Positions 52,204-61,512 of a stretch of 64,000 bases of DNA are shown piece after piece (the stretch's first letter is position 1; every line of letters begins with the position of its first letter). Below the pieces are notes generated by a model. That model was not told the DNA's origin and did not search any database. It saw only the letters and a program-made list of their open reading frames with translations. The translations under genes were made by a program, and so were the position numbers. The DNA is from Prevotellaceae bacterium UBA1391 (GTDB lineage Bacteria; Bacteroidota; Bacteroidia; Bacteroidales; Bacteroidaceae): positions 163,246 through 227,245 of the forward strand of contig DBQP01000005.1 of the NCBI GenBank assembly GCA_002305265.1. Direction: 5' to 3'.

Positions 52204-54972
52204 ATGACAACAAACGAAATCATCCAGTCTTGCCTGACCGAAGAGAGCGCCCGCACGGGGCGGGGACAAAACATCATCCCACCACCGGAGAAAAGACCCC
52301 TCTGGCGACAATATCTCGACAAATTCCGCGATCCGCTCATCATTGTGCTCCTCGTGGTTTTTGTTTTTAGTGTCGGCGTCTCCGTCTACGAGCTCCTCCA
52401 CGTCGAGGGAAAGACCGCGAGCGTGCTGTTCGAGCCCATCGGCGTCCTGCTCGCCCTGCTGCTCGCCACCGGCGTAGGCTTCGTGTTCGAGGTCAAGGCC
52501 GGGCGAGAGTTCGACGTGCTCAACCGCGTGAAAGACTCCCGGCCTGTCAAGGTCTACCGCCGCAAGCAGCGCGCCGACGGACAGGAAGCAGAGCCCCAGC
52601 TCTGCATGGTGCGCAAGCAGGACATCTGCGTAGGCGACATCGTGCGCCTGGAGAGCGGCGACGAGATTCCGGCCGACGGAACCCTGCTCGAATCCAACCA
52701 GCTGCGGGTCGACGAATCCAACTTCACAGGAGAACTCTACGCCAACAAAAGCGCTGACCCCGCGCACGCCGACCCCGACGCCACTTACCCCACCGACTTC
52801 CTGCTGCGCGGCGCCACCGTCATCGAAGGCGCGGGCCTCATGCGCGTCACCGCCATCGGCATGCAGACCGAAGAAGGACAAGGTGTGGCCAAGACGCGTG
52901 AGGAAAACCACATGCAGACGCCGCTCAACCGCCAGCTCGACCAACTCGGTCGGATGCTCTCGAAGACCAGCTTCATCGTCGGCGCACTCATCATCGTCGG
53001 ACGCATGCTCTACTTCTTCCTCGACGGCAACGTACAGAACGATCCGAAGGGCGGGATAGAGGTCGTGGCCTTCGCCCTCGAGTCCGTCATGCTGGCCGTC
53101 ACGCTCATTGTCGTGGCCGTGCCCGAAGGACTGCCGCTCAGCGTCACCATGAGCTTGGCGCTGAGCATGCGCAAGATGTTGCGGCAGAACAACCTCGTCC
53201 GGCGCCTCCACGCCTGTGAGACCATGGGCGCCGCCACCATCATCTGCACAGACAAGACGGGCACGCTCACCCGCAACCAGATGACCGTGATGGAGACCGA
53301 CTTCCCTGACGACGCAGACGAGCTGCTCCGCATCCGCACCAACATGGCTGTCAACTCGACGGCCGAGGTGCAGCGCAACGAAGATGGAACACTCGAAAGC
53401 ATCGGCAACCCCACGGAGGTGGCGCTCCTGAAATGGATGATCCACGCAGGCACCGACTATCGAGCCATGCGCCAGGAAGCCACTGTGCTCGCACAAGAAC
53501 CGTTCTCGACAGAGCTCAAGTATATGGTCACGACGGCGCAACTGCCCCAGTTTGAACGGCCCATCCGACTGATCAAAGGCGCGCCCGAGATCGTGCTGGC
53601 GATGGCCGACCAACTGGCCGGCGCGCAGACACGGGAACACTACGCCGAACGACTGCAGCTCTTCCAGCAGCAAGCCATGCGCACGCTTGCCTTCGCATGG
53701 CAGTGGGCCGACGGCGATGCCGACGCGAATCCGATTGTCTTCAGCGGCATCGTAGGCATCACCGACCCCGTCCGCGACGACGTGCCCGCCGCCATTGACA
53801 CTTGTATGAACCATGCAGGCGTGCGTGTCATCATCGTCACAGGCGACACGCCGGGAACGGCACGGGAGATCGGACGCCAGATTGGGCTGATCCAAGAAGG
53901 AGACGACAGCCTCACCATCACCGGCACGGCGTTTGCCGAGCTCGACGACGACGCAGCCCTGGAACTGGTCGGCGACCCCAAACTGAAGATCATCTCGCGC
54001 GCACGTCCCAACGACAAGGCACGTCTCGTCAGCCTGCTCCAGCAGCGAGGCGAGGTCGTGGCCGTCACCGGCGACGGCACGAACGACGCCCCCGCGCTCT
54101 CGCAAGCGCAAGTCGGGCTCTCCATGGGCGACGGAACGGCACGCGCCAAGGAAGCCAGCGACATCACCATCATCGACAACTCCTTCGTCTCCATCAACAA
54201 GGCCATCATGTGGGGGCGCTCGCTCTACCTCAACATCCGGCGCTTCATCCTCTTCCAGATGACCATCAACGTCTGCGCATGCCTCATCGTGCTCTTCGGC
54301 GCATGCTCCGGTCTCGACTCACCGCTGACGGTCACGCAGATGCTCTGGGTGAACCTCATCATGGACACCTTCGCCGCCATGGCGCTATCCTCGCTGCCTG
54401 CCGACAAAAGCGTGCTGGAGAGCAAGCCGAGAAGCCGCACCGACCACATCATCAACCGCCCGATGGCGCGCACCATGCTCACCTACGGACTGGTCTTCTC
54501 CGTCGCGCTCATCCTCTTCTGGCAGCTCCTCTGGCAGAAGGACTTCACCTCCATGCAGCAATTTGTCTGCAGTCTGTCTGACATCAACGTCAAGGAACTC
54601 TTCTCGCTCTCGCACAGCAAGGCCCATCTGAGCACGTACGAATTGGGACTTTTCTTCTCTACCTTCGTCCTGATGCAGTTCTGGAACCTCTTCAACGCCA
54701 AATACTTCTGCACCGGCCGCAGCCTCATCGCCGATATCAACGACCACCTGCATCGGCACGGACACCCCTTCCGCACGTTCTACAGCCGCGGATTCATCGG
54801 AGTCGTTGTCGCCATTCTCATCGGACAGGTGTTCATCGTCAACTTTGCCGACAGGATGTTCAACGTCAGCCCCCTCCACGCGTCCGACTGGCTCTGGATC
54901 ATCCTCCTCACCTCGCCCGTGCTGATCCTGCCCGACATCCTGCGCACCATCCGTCGCCGCCGCTGCGCCTGA
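52204..54972 (+). CDS. Calcium-translocating P-type ATPase (P2B/PMCA-like)
   Basis: 922 aa. The P-type core is complete: the actuator loop ESNFTGEL, the phosphorylation site CTDKTGTLTRNQM, KGAPEIVLAMAD in the nucleotide-binding domain, and the hinge VTGDGTNDAPALSQAQVG. TM4 carries VAVPEGLPLSVTM, the PEGLP ion-site motif of Ca-ATPases, and ten membrane segments are predicted, with WVNLIMDTFAAMAL in TM6. It should export Ca2+ from the cytoplasm, using ATP. PMCA-type rather than SERCA-type is judged from the PEGLP context and short N-terminus. Monocistronic; the start codon lies only 4 bp past a promoter box. Confidence 0.93.
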   Translation: MTTNEIIQSCLTEESARTGRGQNIIPPPEKRPLWRQYLDKFRDPLIIVLLVVFVFSVGVSVYELLHVEGKTASVLFEPIGVLLALLLATGVGFVFEVKAGREFDVLNRVKDSRPVKVYRRKQRADGQEAEPQLCMVRKQDICVGDIVRLESGDEIPADGTLLESNQLRVDESNFTGELYANKSADPAHADPDATYPTDFLLRGATVIEGAGLMRVTAIGMQTEEGQGVAKTREENHMQTPLNRQLDQLGRMLSKTSFIVGALIIVGRMLYFFLDGNVQNDPKGGIEVVAFALESVMLAVTLIVVAVPEGLPLSVTMSLALSMRKMLRQNNLVRRLHACETMGAATIICTDKTGTLTRNQMTVMETDFPDDADELLRIRTNMAVNSTAEVQRNEDGTLESIGNPTEVALLKWMIHAGTDYRAMRQEATVLAQEPFSTELKYMVTTAQLPQFERPIRLIKGAPEIVLAMADQLAGAQTREHYAERLQLFQQQAMRTLAFAWQWADGDADANPIVFSGIVGITDPVRDDVPAAIDTCMNHAGVRVIIVTGDTPGTAREIGRQIGLIQEGDDSLTITGTAFAELDDDAALELVGDPKLKIISRARPNDKARLVSLLQQRGEVVAVTGDGTNDAPALSQAQVGLSMGDGTARAKEASDITIIDNSFVSINKAIMWGRSLYLNIRRFILFQMTINVCACLIVLFGACSGLDSPLTVTQMLWVNLIMDTFAAMALSSLPADKSVLESKPRSRTDHIINRPMARTMLTYGLVFSVALILFWQLLWQKDFTSMQQFVCSLSDINVKELFSLSHSKAHLSTYELGLFFSTFVLMQFWNLFNAKYFCTGRSLIADINDHLHRHGHPFRTFYSRGFIGVVVAILIGQVFIVNFADRMFNVSPLHASDWLWIILLTSPVLILPDILRTIRRRRCA

Positions 54973-55034
54973 AATCCGCGCAGCCGGCACCCGGCAGCAT
55001 CTTCCGCTTCTTTCCCACTCCCGACGCCCCGCCT

Positions 55035-55349
55035 ATGAACAGCCAGCAATTCCGCCTTGTCGTCTACGACATCGTCAGCGCCATTCCCCGTGGCCGCGTA
55101 CTCAGCTATTCCGACGTGGCGCGTCTGGCCGGCTTCCCCAACCATTCACGACAAGTGGGCCGGGCCTTGCACCTCGCGCCCAAGGCGCTCGACATCCCCT
55201 GCCACCGCGTGGTCAACGCCTACGGCCACACCGCCTCGCGCTGGCCCGAACAGACGCAACTGCTCGCAGCCGAAGGCGTAGCATTCACGCGCGCCGGACA
55301 CGTCGACATGAAACGAAGCCGCTGGGACATCCTGACCTCGGCCGACTGA
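55035..55349 (+). CDS. Small MGMT/Atl-family DNA alkyltransferase-like protein retaining the catalytic Cys
   Basis: 104 aa, only the DNA-binding/active-site domain of O6-alkylguanine-DNA alkyltransferase. The sequence layout (FRLVVYDIVSAIPRGRVLSYSDVARLAG, then SRQVGRALHLAP, then IPCHRVVNAYG) follows the short alkyltransferase-like (Atl) proteins, in which the cysteine is normally replaced by tryptophan. Here the PCHR cysteine is present. It could therefore either accept alkyl groups or flag lesions for excision repair; sequence cannot decide. It starts 62 bp after the Ca-ATPase stop with no clear promoter. Confidence 0.85.
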   Translation: MNSQQFRLVVYDIVSAIPRGRVLSYSDVARLAGFPNHSRQVGRALHLAPKALDIPCHRVVNAYGHTASRWPEQTQLLAAEGVAFTRAGHVDMKRSRWDILTSAD

Positions 55350-55405
55350 CCCTGCACCCCCGCACACATTCTTTTCAGCCTTCAATGGCAACAAAACCAC
55401 TCATC

Positions 55406-56473
55406 ATGAAACGACTACTGACTTGGGCCTTTGCCCTCACCCTGCTCGCTCTGCCCGCAGCGGCGCAGCGCAGCCAAAACAAATCCACCAAGCACACGCA
55501 GTTCGTGCCGAAGGAAGTATGGACCGACACCGACGGCAACGCCATCAACGCCCACGGCGGCGGTCTGATGTACCACGGCGGACGCTGGTACTGGTACGGC
55601 GAGTACAAAGTCGGCCAGACCATTCTGCCCTCCTGGGCCACCTGGGAATGCTACCGCACCGACGTCACCGGCGTGAGCTGCTACAGCTCGAAAGATCTGC
55701 TCAACTGGAAGTTTGAGGGACTGGCCCTGAAAGCCGAACCCGACGATCCGGAAAGCGACCTCCACCCCTCCAAGGTCATCGAACGACCCAAGGTGGTCTA
55801 CAACAAGCGCACCAAGAAATTCGTCATGTGGGTGCACGCCGAGAGCGCCGACTACGGCAAGGCGGCAGCCGGAGTGGCCGTGAGCGACACGCCCACCGGA
55901 CCCTTCACCTACCTCGGCAGCTTCCGGCCGAACGACTCCATGTCGCGCGACCAAACCCTCTTCGTCGACGACGACGGCACCTGCTATCAATTCGCGTCCT
56001 CTGAGAACAACCAGACGATGCACATCAACCGCCTGACCGACGACTACCTGCGGCCCGACGGGCACTTCGTCCGCCGCTTCGTGGGCATGTCGCGCGAGGC
56101 GCCCGCCGTCTTCAAATACGCCGGCAAATACTACATGCTCTCCAGCGGTTGCACCGGATGGGACCCCAACCGCGCCGAACTCGCCGTGGCCGACAGCATC
56201 ATGGGCGAATGGACCGTCATCGGCGACCCCTGCACGGGCGTGGATGCCGACAAGACCTTCTACGGACAGAGCACCTACGTCATCCCCGTCAACCCACGCA
56301 AGGGCCAGTTCATCGCCTGCTTCGACATGTGGAAGAAGAAGGACTTGGCCGACAGCCGCTACATCTGGCTGCCCCTCCACATCACGCCGGCAGCCGACGC
56401 CACCGCCGTGCCCAAGATGGAAATCCCCTGGAGAGCGGCATGGAGTCCGTCCGAGCTCAAAGCAGGAAAATAG
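55406..56473 (+). CDS. Secreted glycoside hydrolase family 43-like enzyme
   Basis: 355 aa from ATG 55406, which opens a signal peptide (MKRLLTWAFALTLLALPAAAQ); an in-frame ATG at 55385 adds seven residues. The body is a five-bladed propeller by pattern: NAHGGGLMYHGGRWYWYGEYK, SSKDLLNWKFEGLAL, VYNKRTKKFVMWVHAES, SRDQTLFVDDDG and SREAPAVFKYAGKYYMLSSG. This is GH43-like, closest in style to beta-galactosidase/arabinosidase members acting on plant or host glycans. The aspartate of SRDQTLF and glutamate of SREAPAV are candidate catalytic residues. The substrate is not predictable. A terminator follows at 56530-56573. Confidence 0.85.
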   Translation: MKRLLTWAFALTLLALPAAAQRSQNKSTKHTQFVPKEVWTDTDGNAINAHGGGLMYHGGRWYWYGEYKVGQTILPSWATWECYRTDVTGVSCYSSKDLLNWKFEGLALKAEPDDPESDLHPSKVIERPKVVYNKRTKKFVMWVHAESADYGKAAAGVAVSDTPTGPFTYLGSFRPNDSMSRDQTLFVDDDGTCYQFASSENNQTMHINRLTDDYLRPDGHFVRRFVGMSREAPAVFKYAGKYYMLSSGCTGWDPNRAELAVADSIMGEWTVIGDPCTGVDADKTFYGQSTYVIPVNPRKGQFIACFDMWKKKDLADSRYIWLPLHITPAADATAVPKMEIPWRAAWSPSELKAGK

Positions 56474-56529
56474 ACGCCGGCTTCGCTCCACCCGCGCAAC
56501 GGGCACACAGCCCCTCCCCCGCACACACC

Positions 56530-56578
56530 GCAGAACGCACCCACCCGCCAACCGCCGGGCAGGTGCGTTCTGCTTTCT
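56530..56578 (+). terminator. Hairpin terminator after the GH43-like gene
   Basis: GCAGAACGCACC (56530-56541) pairs perfectly with GGTGCGTTCTGC (56562-56573), followed by TTTCT. Confidence 0.88.
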
Positions 56579-56693
56579 GTCCGCCCCAGCGCCACCAGCC
56601 GCCTCTCCGCACGCCCGCGGCGCCACCCGCCATCATCCTTCCCGCACGCGCCACGCACCCAGCGCACGTGCCACCAGCACACCACGCAGAAAA

Positions 56694-56837
56694 CGACTGC
56701 GTTCATTTTCGAAAACGAACGCACTCGCCGCGCAAAACGACTGCGTTCGTTTTCCATTGAGAAGGCCTTCGCACATCGGCACGAAGGCCTTCCTGTTACT
56801 TCAAGAAGGCCTTCCCGCAGCTTCAAGAAGGCCTTCC
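56694..56837. repeat. Phased palindrome array H (seven units)
   Basis: Units start at 56694, 56716, 56738, 56760, 56782, 56804 and 56826, each exactly 22 bp apart. The first three are CGACTGCGTTCA, CGAACGCACTCG and CGACTGCGTTCG; the last four contain GAAGGCCTTC. It lies between a terminator and the nrdD promoter. The remainder of the 893-bp gap is an AT-rich tract from about 57050 to 57220 with recurrent AAAGTTTTC. Confidence 0.93.
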
Positions 56838-57193
56838 CACCATCGTCTAAACGTCTTGCCACGTCCTTCGGTGCATCGGTTCATCACACTGACGGCGCAG
56901 CCACAAGGCATCGCGCAGACTGCACGCCGGTGGATCCGCCAACGGTCGTAACGCAAGCAGCGGCAACCGCGGGACCCGCTGTCAGAACGACACCCTTTCC
57001 ACAGCGTCGAGGCAGATTTCACGTTGTTCGGGCAACAGAAGGAAAGGGCGAAAGATGGAAACGCTATATTATCAAAGAGTTAACAGAAATGTAAAAGTTT
57101 TCTTTCATAAAAAACAAAAAGTTTTCTGTTTTAAATTCGTATAAATCTAATTATCAACAAGGAAACATATTTTAACACGCTAAAAGTTTTCCC

Positions 57194-57228
57194 TTTTGAA
57201 CAACCAATGGAATAAAACTGTATCTTTG
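57194..57228 (+). promoter_or_regulatory. Promoter of nrdD-nrdG
   Basis: TTTTG at 57194-57198, then 22 bp, then TATCTTTG at 57221-57228. The leader of about 130 nt (57234-57366) is GC-rich and can fold: GCCGA...TCGGC enclosing CCC-AAAC-GGG near 57253-57279. Confidence 0.75.
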
Positions 57229-57366
57229 CACAACCATGCAGAAAACACCGGCCGACCACCCAAACGGGGGTGAATCGGCTTGCGCACCCTGCGCCACGAA
57301 CCCGAGGAAAGTCCCCGGCCAGCGGAATAGCCCACACATCCTTTCAGAACTCAACAACGACCCAGC

Positions 57367-59592
57367 ATGATACAGACAGTAGAGAAACGCGACGGACGCA
57401 TCGTCGGTTTCAATCCCCAGAAGATAGCCAGCGCCATCCGCAAGGCCATGCTCCACACGGAGCGCGGCGAGAACGCCGACCTCATTCAGGAAATCACCGA
57501 CAGAATCTCGCTCCGCGGCAAGTCGCAGATGAGCGTGGAGGACATCCAGGACGCCGTCGAGCGCGAGCTCATGAAGTCGGCACGCAAGGATGTGGCGCGC
57601 GCCTACATCGCCTACCGCGACCAGCGGTCCATCGCCCGCAAGGCCAAGATCCGCGACGTGTTCCTCGACATCGTCAACATCAAGTCGAACGACGTCACCC
57701 GCGAGAACGCCAACATGAATGCCGACACACCCGCCGGCATGATGATGAAGTTTGCCAGCGAAAGCACCAAACCCTTCGTCGACGACTACCTGCTCAGCGA
57801 GGAAGTGCGCACGGCCGTGAAGCACAACCTGCTCCACATCCACGACAAGGACTACTACCCCACCAAGAGCCTGACCTGCTGCCAGCATCCGCTCGACCGC
57901 ATCCTCACCTCCGGATTCACCGCCGGGCACGGCAGCAGCCGCGCGGCCAAACGCATCGAGACCGCCAGCGTGCTCGCCTGCATCAGCCTGGAGACCGCCC
58001 AGAACGAGATGCACGGCGGGCAGGCCATTCCGGCCTTCGACTTCTATCTCGCCCCCTTCGTGCGCACCAGCCTCGTGGAGGAACTGAAAGCCCTCGAGAC
58101 CTACGCGGGCCACACGCTGGAGCAGCTGTACGACGTGGCGCTCGACGACTACACGGAGCGCCCGCTCGACGCACTGGACGGCGACGAACGTTTGCTCCAG
58201 TTTGCTGTGAACCGCACCATCGGACGCGTGCATCAGGCCATGGAGGCATTCATCCACAACATGAACACCATCCACTCGCGCGGCGGCAACCAAGTGGTCT
58301 TCTCCAGCATCAACTACGGCACCGACACCAGCGCGGAAGGGCGCTGCGTCATCCGTGAGCTGCTGAAGAGCACCTACCAGGGCGTGGGCAACGGCGAGAC
58401 GGCCATCTTCCCCATCCAGATATGGAAGAAGAAGCGCGGCGTGAACTACCTGCCCGGCGACCGCAACTACGACCTCTACCAGATGGCATGCAAGGTGACG
58501 GCACGCCGATTCTTTCCCAACTTCCTCAACCTCGACGCCAGCTTCAACCTAAGCGCCGACTGGCGCGCCGACGACCCGCAGCGCTACCAGCACGAGGTGG
58601 CGACGATGGGATGCCGCACCCGCGTGTTCGAGAACCGGTTCGGAGCGAAAACGTCGGTCGGACGCGGCAATCTCTCCTTCTCCACCATCAACATCGTGCG
58701 ACTGGCCCTGCAGGTGATGCACATCGAAGACCAGCAGGAGCGCATCGCACAGTTCTACGCCAGCCTCGACGAACTGCTCGAGATCACGGCCCGCCAACTC
58801 GACGAGCGCTACCAGTTTCAGAAGACGGCCTACGCCAAGCAATTTCCGCTGCTGATGCAGAAACTCTGGATCGGGGCCGACAAGCTCCAGCCCACCGACA
58901 CGGTGGAAAGCGTGATCAACCAGGGCACGCTCGGCATCGGCTTCATCGGACTGGCCGAATGTCTCAAGGCCCTCGTGGGCAAGCACCACGGAGAAAGCGA
59001 GGAGGCCCAGCAGCTCGGCATCAGCATCGTCACCTACATGCGCGACCGCGCCAACGACTTCTCGGAACGCTATCAGCACAACTACAGCGTGCTGGCCACA
59101 CCCGCCGAAGGGCTGAGCGGACGCTTCACCAAAGGCGACCGCAAGGAATTCGGCGTGCTGGAGGGCATCACCGACCGCGACTACTACACGAACTCCAACC
59201 ACGTGCCCGTCTACTTCAAATGCCCGGCACACCACAAGGCCGAAGTGGAGGCACCCTACCACGACCTCACACGCGGCGGCCACATCTTCTACGTGGAAAT
59301 CGACGGCGACGCCACACACAACCCCGACGTCATCATGAACGTCGTGGACATGATGGACCGCTACAACATGGGCTACGGCTCCGTCAACCACAACCGCAAC
59401 CGCTGCATGGACTGCGGATACGAGAACGCCGACGCCACACTCGAAACCTGTCCGAAATGCGGCAGCCAGCACATCGACAAACTGCAGCGCATCACAGGCT
59501 ATCTCGTGGGCACCACCGACCGATGGAACCACGCCAAACTGGCCGAACTGAACGACCGCGTGACCCACATCGGCGGCGCAGACACCCTATGA
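57367..59592 (+). CDS. nrdD: Anaerobic ribonucleoside-triphosphate reductase, large subunit
   Basis: 741 aa. An N-terminal ATP-cone regulatory domain (~1-95, VEKRDGRIVGFNPQKIASAI) is followed by the ten-stranded barrel with KSLTCCQHPLDRIL and NTIHSRGGNQVVFSSINYGTDTS. Near the C-terminus are the zinc cysteines (NRCMDCGYENADATLETCPKC) and the glycyl radical site RITGYL, with G711 the radical residue. It reduces ribonucleoside triphosphates to deoxyribonucleotides without oxygen, using formate as reductant in the standard class III mechanism. The activase gene nrdG follows 105 bp later. The operon has its own promoter and a structured leader. Confidence 0.97.
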   Translation: MIQTVEKRDGRIVGFNPQKIASAIRKAMLHTERGENADLIQEITDRISLRGKSQMSVEDIQDAVERELMKSARKDVARAYIAYRDQRSIARKAKIRDVFLDIVNIKSNDVTRENANMNADTPAGMMMKFASESTKPFVDDYLLSEEVRTAVKHNLLHIHDKDYYPTKSLTCCQHPLDRILTSGFTAGHGSSRAAKRIETASVLACISLETAQNEMHGGQAIPAFDFYLAPFVRTSLVEELKALETYAGHTLEQLYDVALDDYTERPLDALDGDERLLQFAVNRTIGRVHQAMEAFIHNMNTIHSRGGNQVVFSSINYGTDTSAEGRCVIRELLKSTYQGVGNGETAIFPIQIWKKKRGVNYLPGDRNYDLYQMACKVTARRFFPNFLNLDASFNLSADWRADDPQRYQHEVATMGCRTRVFENRFGAKTSVGRGNLSFSTINIVRLALQVMHIEDQQERIAQFYASLDELLEITARQLDERYQFQKTAYAKQFPLLMQKLWIGADKLQPTDTVESVINQGTLGIGFIGLAECLKALVGKHHGESEEAQQLGISIVTYMRDRANDFSERYQHNYSVLATPAEGLSGRFTKGDRKEFGVLEGITDRDYYTNSNHVPVYFKCPAHHKAEVEAPYHDLTRGGHIFYVEIDGDATHNPDVIMNVVDMMDRYNMGYGSVNHNRNRCMDCGYENADATLETCPKCGSQHIDKLQRITGYLVGTTDRWNHAKLAELNDRVTHIGGADTL

Positions 59593-59697
59593 GCGAACAA
59601 AGCCGCCGCATGCGCACTACACCCAGCTGGGAAACGGGCTGAGACCGACAAGCGCAGATGTTGCACCCGCAAGAAAAAAGAACAACCATTACGGCCT

Positions 59698-60204
59698 ATG
59701 ATCCGCATCCTGAACATCATCGAAGACACCATGGTGGACGGCCCCGGACTGCGCACCAGCATCTATTGCGCAGGCTGCGCACACCAATGCCCGAACTGCC
59801 ACAACCCGCAGACGTGGAGTTTCCAGGCCGGACACGCAGCCACCACGCAGGAAATGCTCAGCGTCATCATGGCCTCGCCCTTCGCCAACGTCACCTTCAC
59901 GGGGGGCGACCCGATGTTTCAGCCAGAAGGATTCACCGAACTGGCGCTGGCCATCCATGCGCAATCCGACAAAAACATCTGGTGCTTCACCGGCTTTCTC
60001 TACGAGCAGCTGCTGCAGCACCCGGCACGCCGTGCGCTCTTACAGCAGATCGACGTGCTCGTCGACGGCCCCTTCCTGCAAGAAAAGCACGACCCCGACC
60101 TCATCTTCCGAGGAAGCACCAACCAGCGCATCATCGATGTGCAGGCATCACTCCAGCACGACCAAATCGTCACCCGCAACCTCGAGCAGGCCTACATCCT
60201 GTAG
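59698..60204 (+). CDS. nrdG: Anaerobic ribonucleotide reductase-activating protein (radical SAM)
   Basis: 168 aa, normal length. The start MIRILNIIEDTMVDGPGLRTSIYCAGC runs into the radical SAM motif CxxxCxxC in CAHQCPNC. NVTFTGGDPMFQPEGF supplies the SAM-binding GGDP, and IDVLVDGPFLQEKHDPDLIFRGSTNQR is the usual C-terminal part of the family. It uses reduced flavodoxin and S-adenosylmethionine to place the glycyl radical on NrdD. It ends just before the AT-rich, repeat-laden segment. Confidence 0.96.
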   Translation: MIRILNIIEDTMVDGPGLRTSIYCAGCAHQCPNCHNPQTWSFQAGHAATTQEMLSVIMASPFANVTFTGGDPMFQPEGFTELALAIHAQSDKNIWCFTGFLYEQLLQHPARRALLQQIDVLVDGPFLQEKHDPDLIFRGSTNQRIIDVQASLQHDQIVTRNLEQAYIL

Positions 60205-60375
60205 CGCACGCAGCCATCCCGCCAAGCGGACATGAAAGCACCGCCGAATGACGGCAAGCACTTTCCTCGAAATTGACTGGAATCTTCTCATGGAGACAGA
60301 AAACAAACAGCAATGAAGACTGCAAGCAATGGCAACTAAAGTAGAAAACATACTACAACAAAGACAATGATTGCT

Positions 60376-60534
60376 GGAATAAAGACAAAGCAATTGCAGT
60401 AATAAAGACGGGAAATTGCAGGAATAAAAACGAGAAATTGCAGGAATATAGACGGAACAATTGTAGGAATAAAGACAAAACAATTGCAGGAATATAGACG
60501 GAACAATTGCAATAGTATAGACGGAACAATTGCA
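60376..60534. repeat. Seven-copy 22-23 bp tandem repeat
   Basis: Copies start at 60376, 60399, 60421, 60443, 60466, 60489 and 60512 (lengths 23, 22, 22, 23, 23, 23, 23). Each reads roughly GGAATA-WAGACRRARCAATTGCA, ending in ATTGCA (once TTGTA) with variation between AAAGACAAA and TAGACGGAA in the middle. The period is not a multiple of three, so it is not coding. Confidence 0.92.
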
Positions 60535-60936
60535 CTAAAGACGTTAGAAGACTGAGGCGACATAAGCCCAGCCCTACAGAACAAAGGCACACCCATTCAC
60601 ACAGCTGTAGCATTTCCGCTCGTACGGATAGGCAAGCAGCGGTCATTTCAGCGAGGCAACATTGTCTCGCTGATTCGTTTTTATATATAGGATCTACTGC
60701 ACATTTATCGAATTCATAGCCCACCACCCCTCATCACGCCTCAGCCATGCACTCACAACAAGACGGCGATACAACCAATTCCATCTTCCATCCGAGCACA
60801 AAGGACGCGCCTCATTGAGACTGCAGAAGTAAATATAAACCCATATAGAGACCCAACCCAATCATTCAAGATCCCATCACCACAGAAATAACGCAAGCAA
60901 AAAAACAGTTGCTGTCAAGGAAAGAAATAACTCGTT

Positions 60937-61024
60937 GTAGAAACAGAAAAGACCAAAGATGCACGGAAAGAAGATACTTTGCAGAAACAGAAAAGTCCAA
61001 AGATGCACAATAAGAAAAACACAG
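60937..61024. repeat. Two-copy 44-bp direct repeat
   Basis: AGAAACAGAAAAG-N-CCAAAGATGCAC occurs at 60939 and again at 60983, a 44-bp period (2 x 22). TGCA words recur at about 20-24 bp through the stretch, including a decayed third copy near 61040-61053. Confidence 0.75.
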
Positions 61025-61124
61025 ACGCGCATCGACTGATCCAAAATGCACAATAAAACAAGAGAAAAGAAAGAGTCAAAGCAAAATTTACGCAAATATT
61101 AGTTGATATATCAGAAACTATAAA

Positions 61125-61132
61125 CAAAGATA
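61125..61132 (-). promoter_or_regulatory. Possible minus-strand promoter -7 box
   Basis: TATCTTTG on the minus strand in AT-rich DNA. No convincing gene lies downstream; it could start an untranslated RNA across the 44-bp repeats. Confidence 0.3.
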
Positions 61133-61512
61133 ACCGCATCTCCGTTAATTCCATAAAGAGGTATTCGAGCCTTGAAGAGGCAAGCTAACAGGAATAGAAG
61201 GGCTAAGGAGGAGATAAGACCAGGGTAGGCCGAAAGCAATATTTTCACATATTTACCATTTTCAATCATCACACGACCTCGCTGCGACCCGAGCGAAAAG
61301 AATGAAACTTTCGTCCTAAAACTTCATTGCACATAGGAAAACCAATCAGGAGAGAGGCAGGCAAAAAAGATGGCCGCTGCATTCATAGATTGTAGACGAT
61401 ACGCGCAATAGAATATGCAAATAAATGCAATTATATACATGGATAAGCATCCTTGGAAGCAAAGGCACATTCGAGAAAAGTGGCAGGCGCAGGCAAGAAA
61501 AGAGATAGCCGT

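Noticed and set aside
41967..54111. Very long antisense open frames (for example 41967-44501, 44578-46656, 48528-50177, 50259-52118, 52054-54111; also 29692-32082 and 35869-37962)
   Set aside because: Each lies opposite a gene with clear family motifs, and its translation is rich in His/Asp/Val/Gly without any recognisable domain. GC-rich codon use that avoids reverse-strand stops explains them.
12076..56837. Phased palindrome arrays as CRISPR
   Set aside because: Repeats are 12 bp and spacers 10 bp, the repeats vary between two kinds, and no cas genes are present in the window.
57229..57366. RNase P RNA or cobalamin riboswitch in the nrdD leader
   Set aside because: A GAGGAAAGTCC motif as in RNase P RNA occurs, but the leader is far too short for RNase P, and the conserved B12-box and core of a cobalamin riboswitch are not present.
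60148..61154. Minus-strand open frames of 60-120 codons over the tandem repeats
   Set aside because: Several overlap in different frames, the products are repetitive Phe/Leu/Cys-rich peptides, and a 23-bp repeat period is incompatible with a maintained reading frame.
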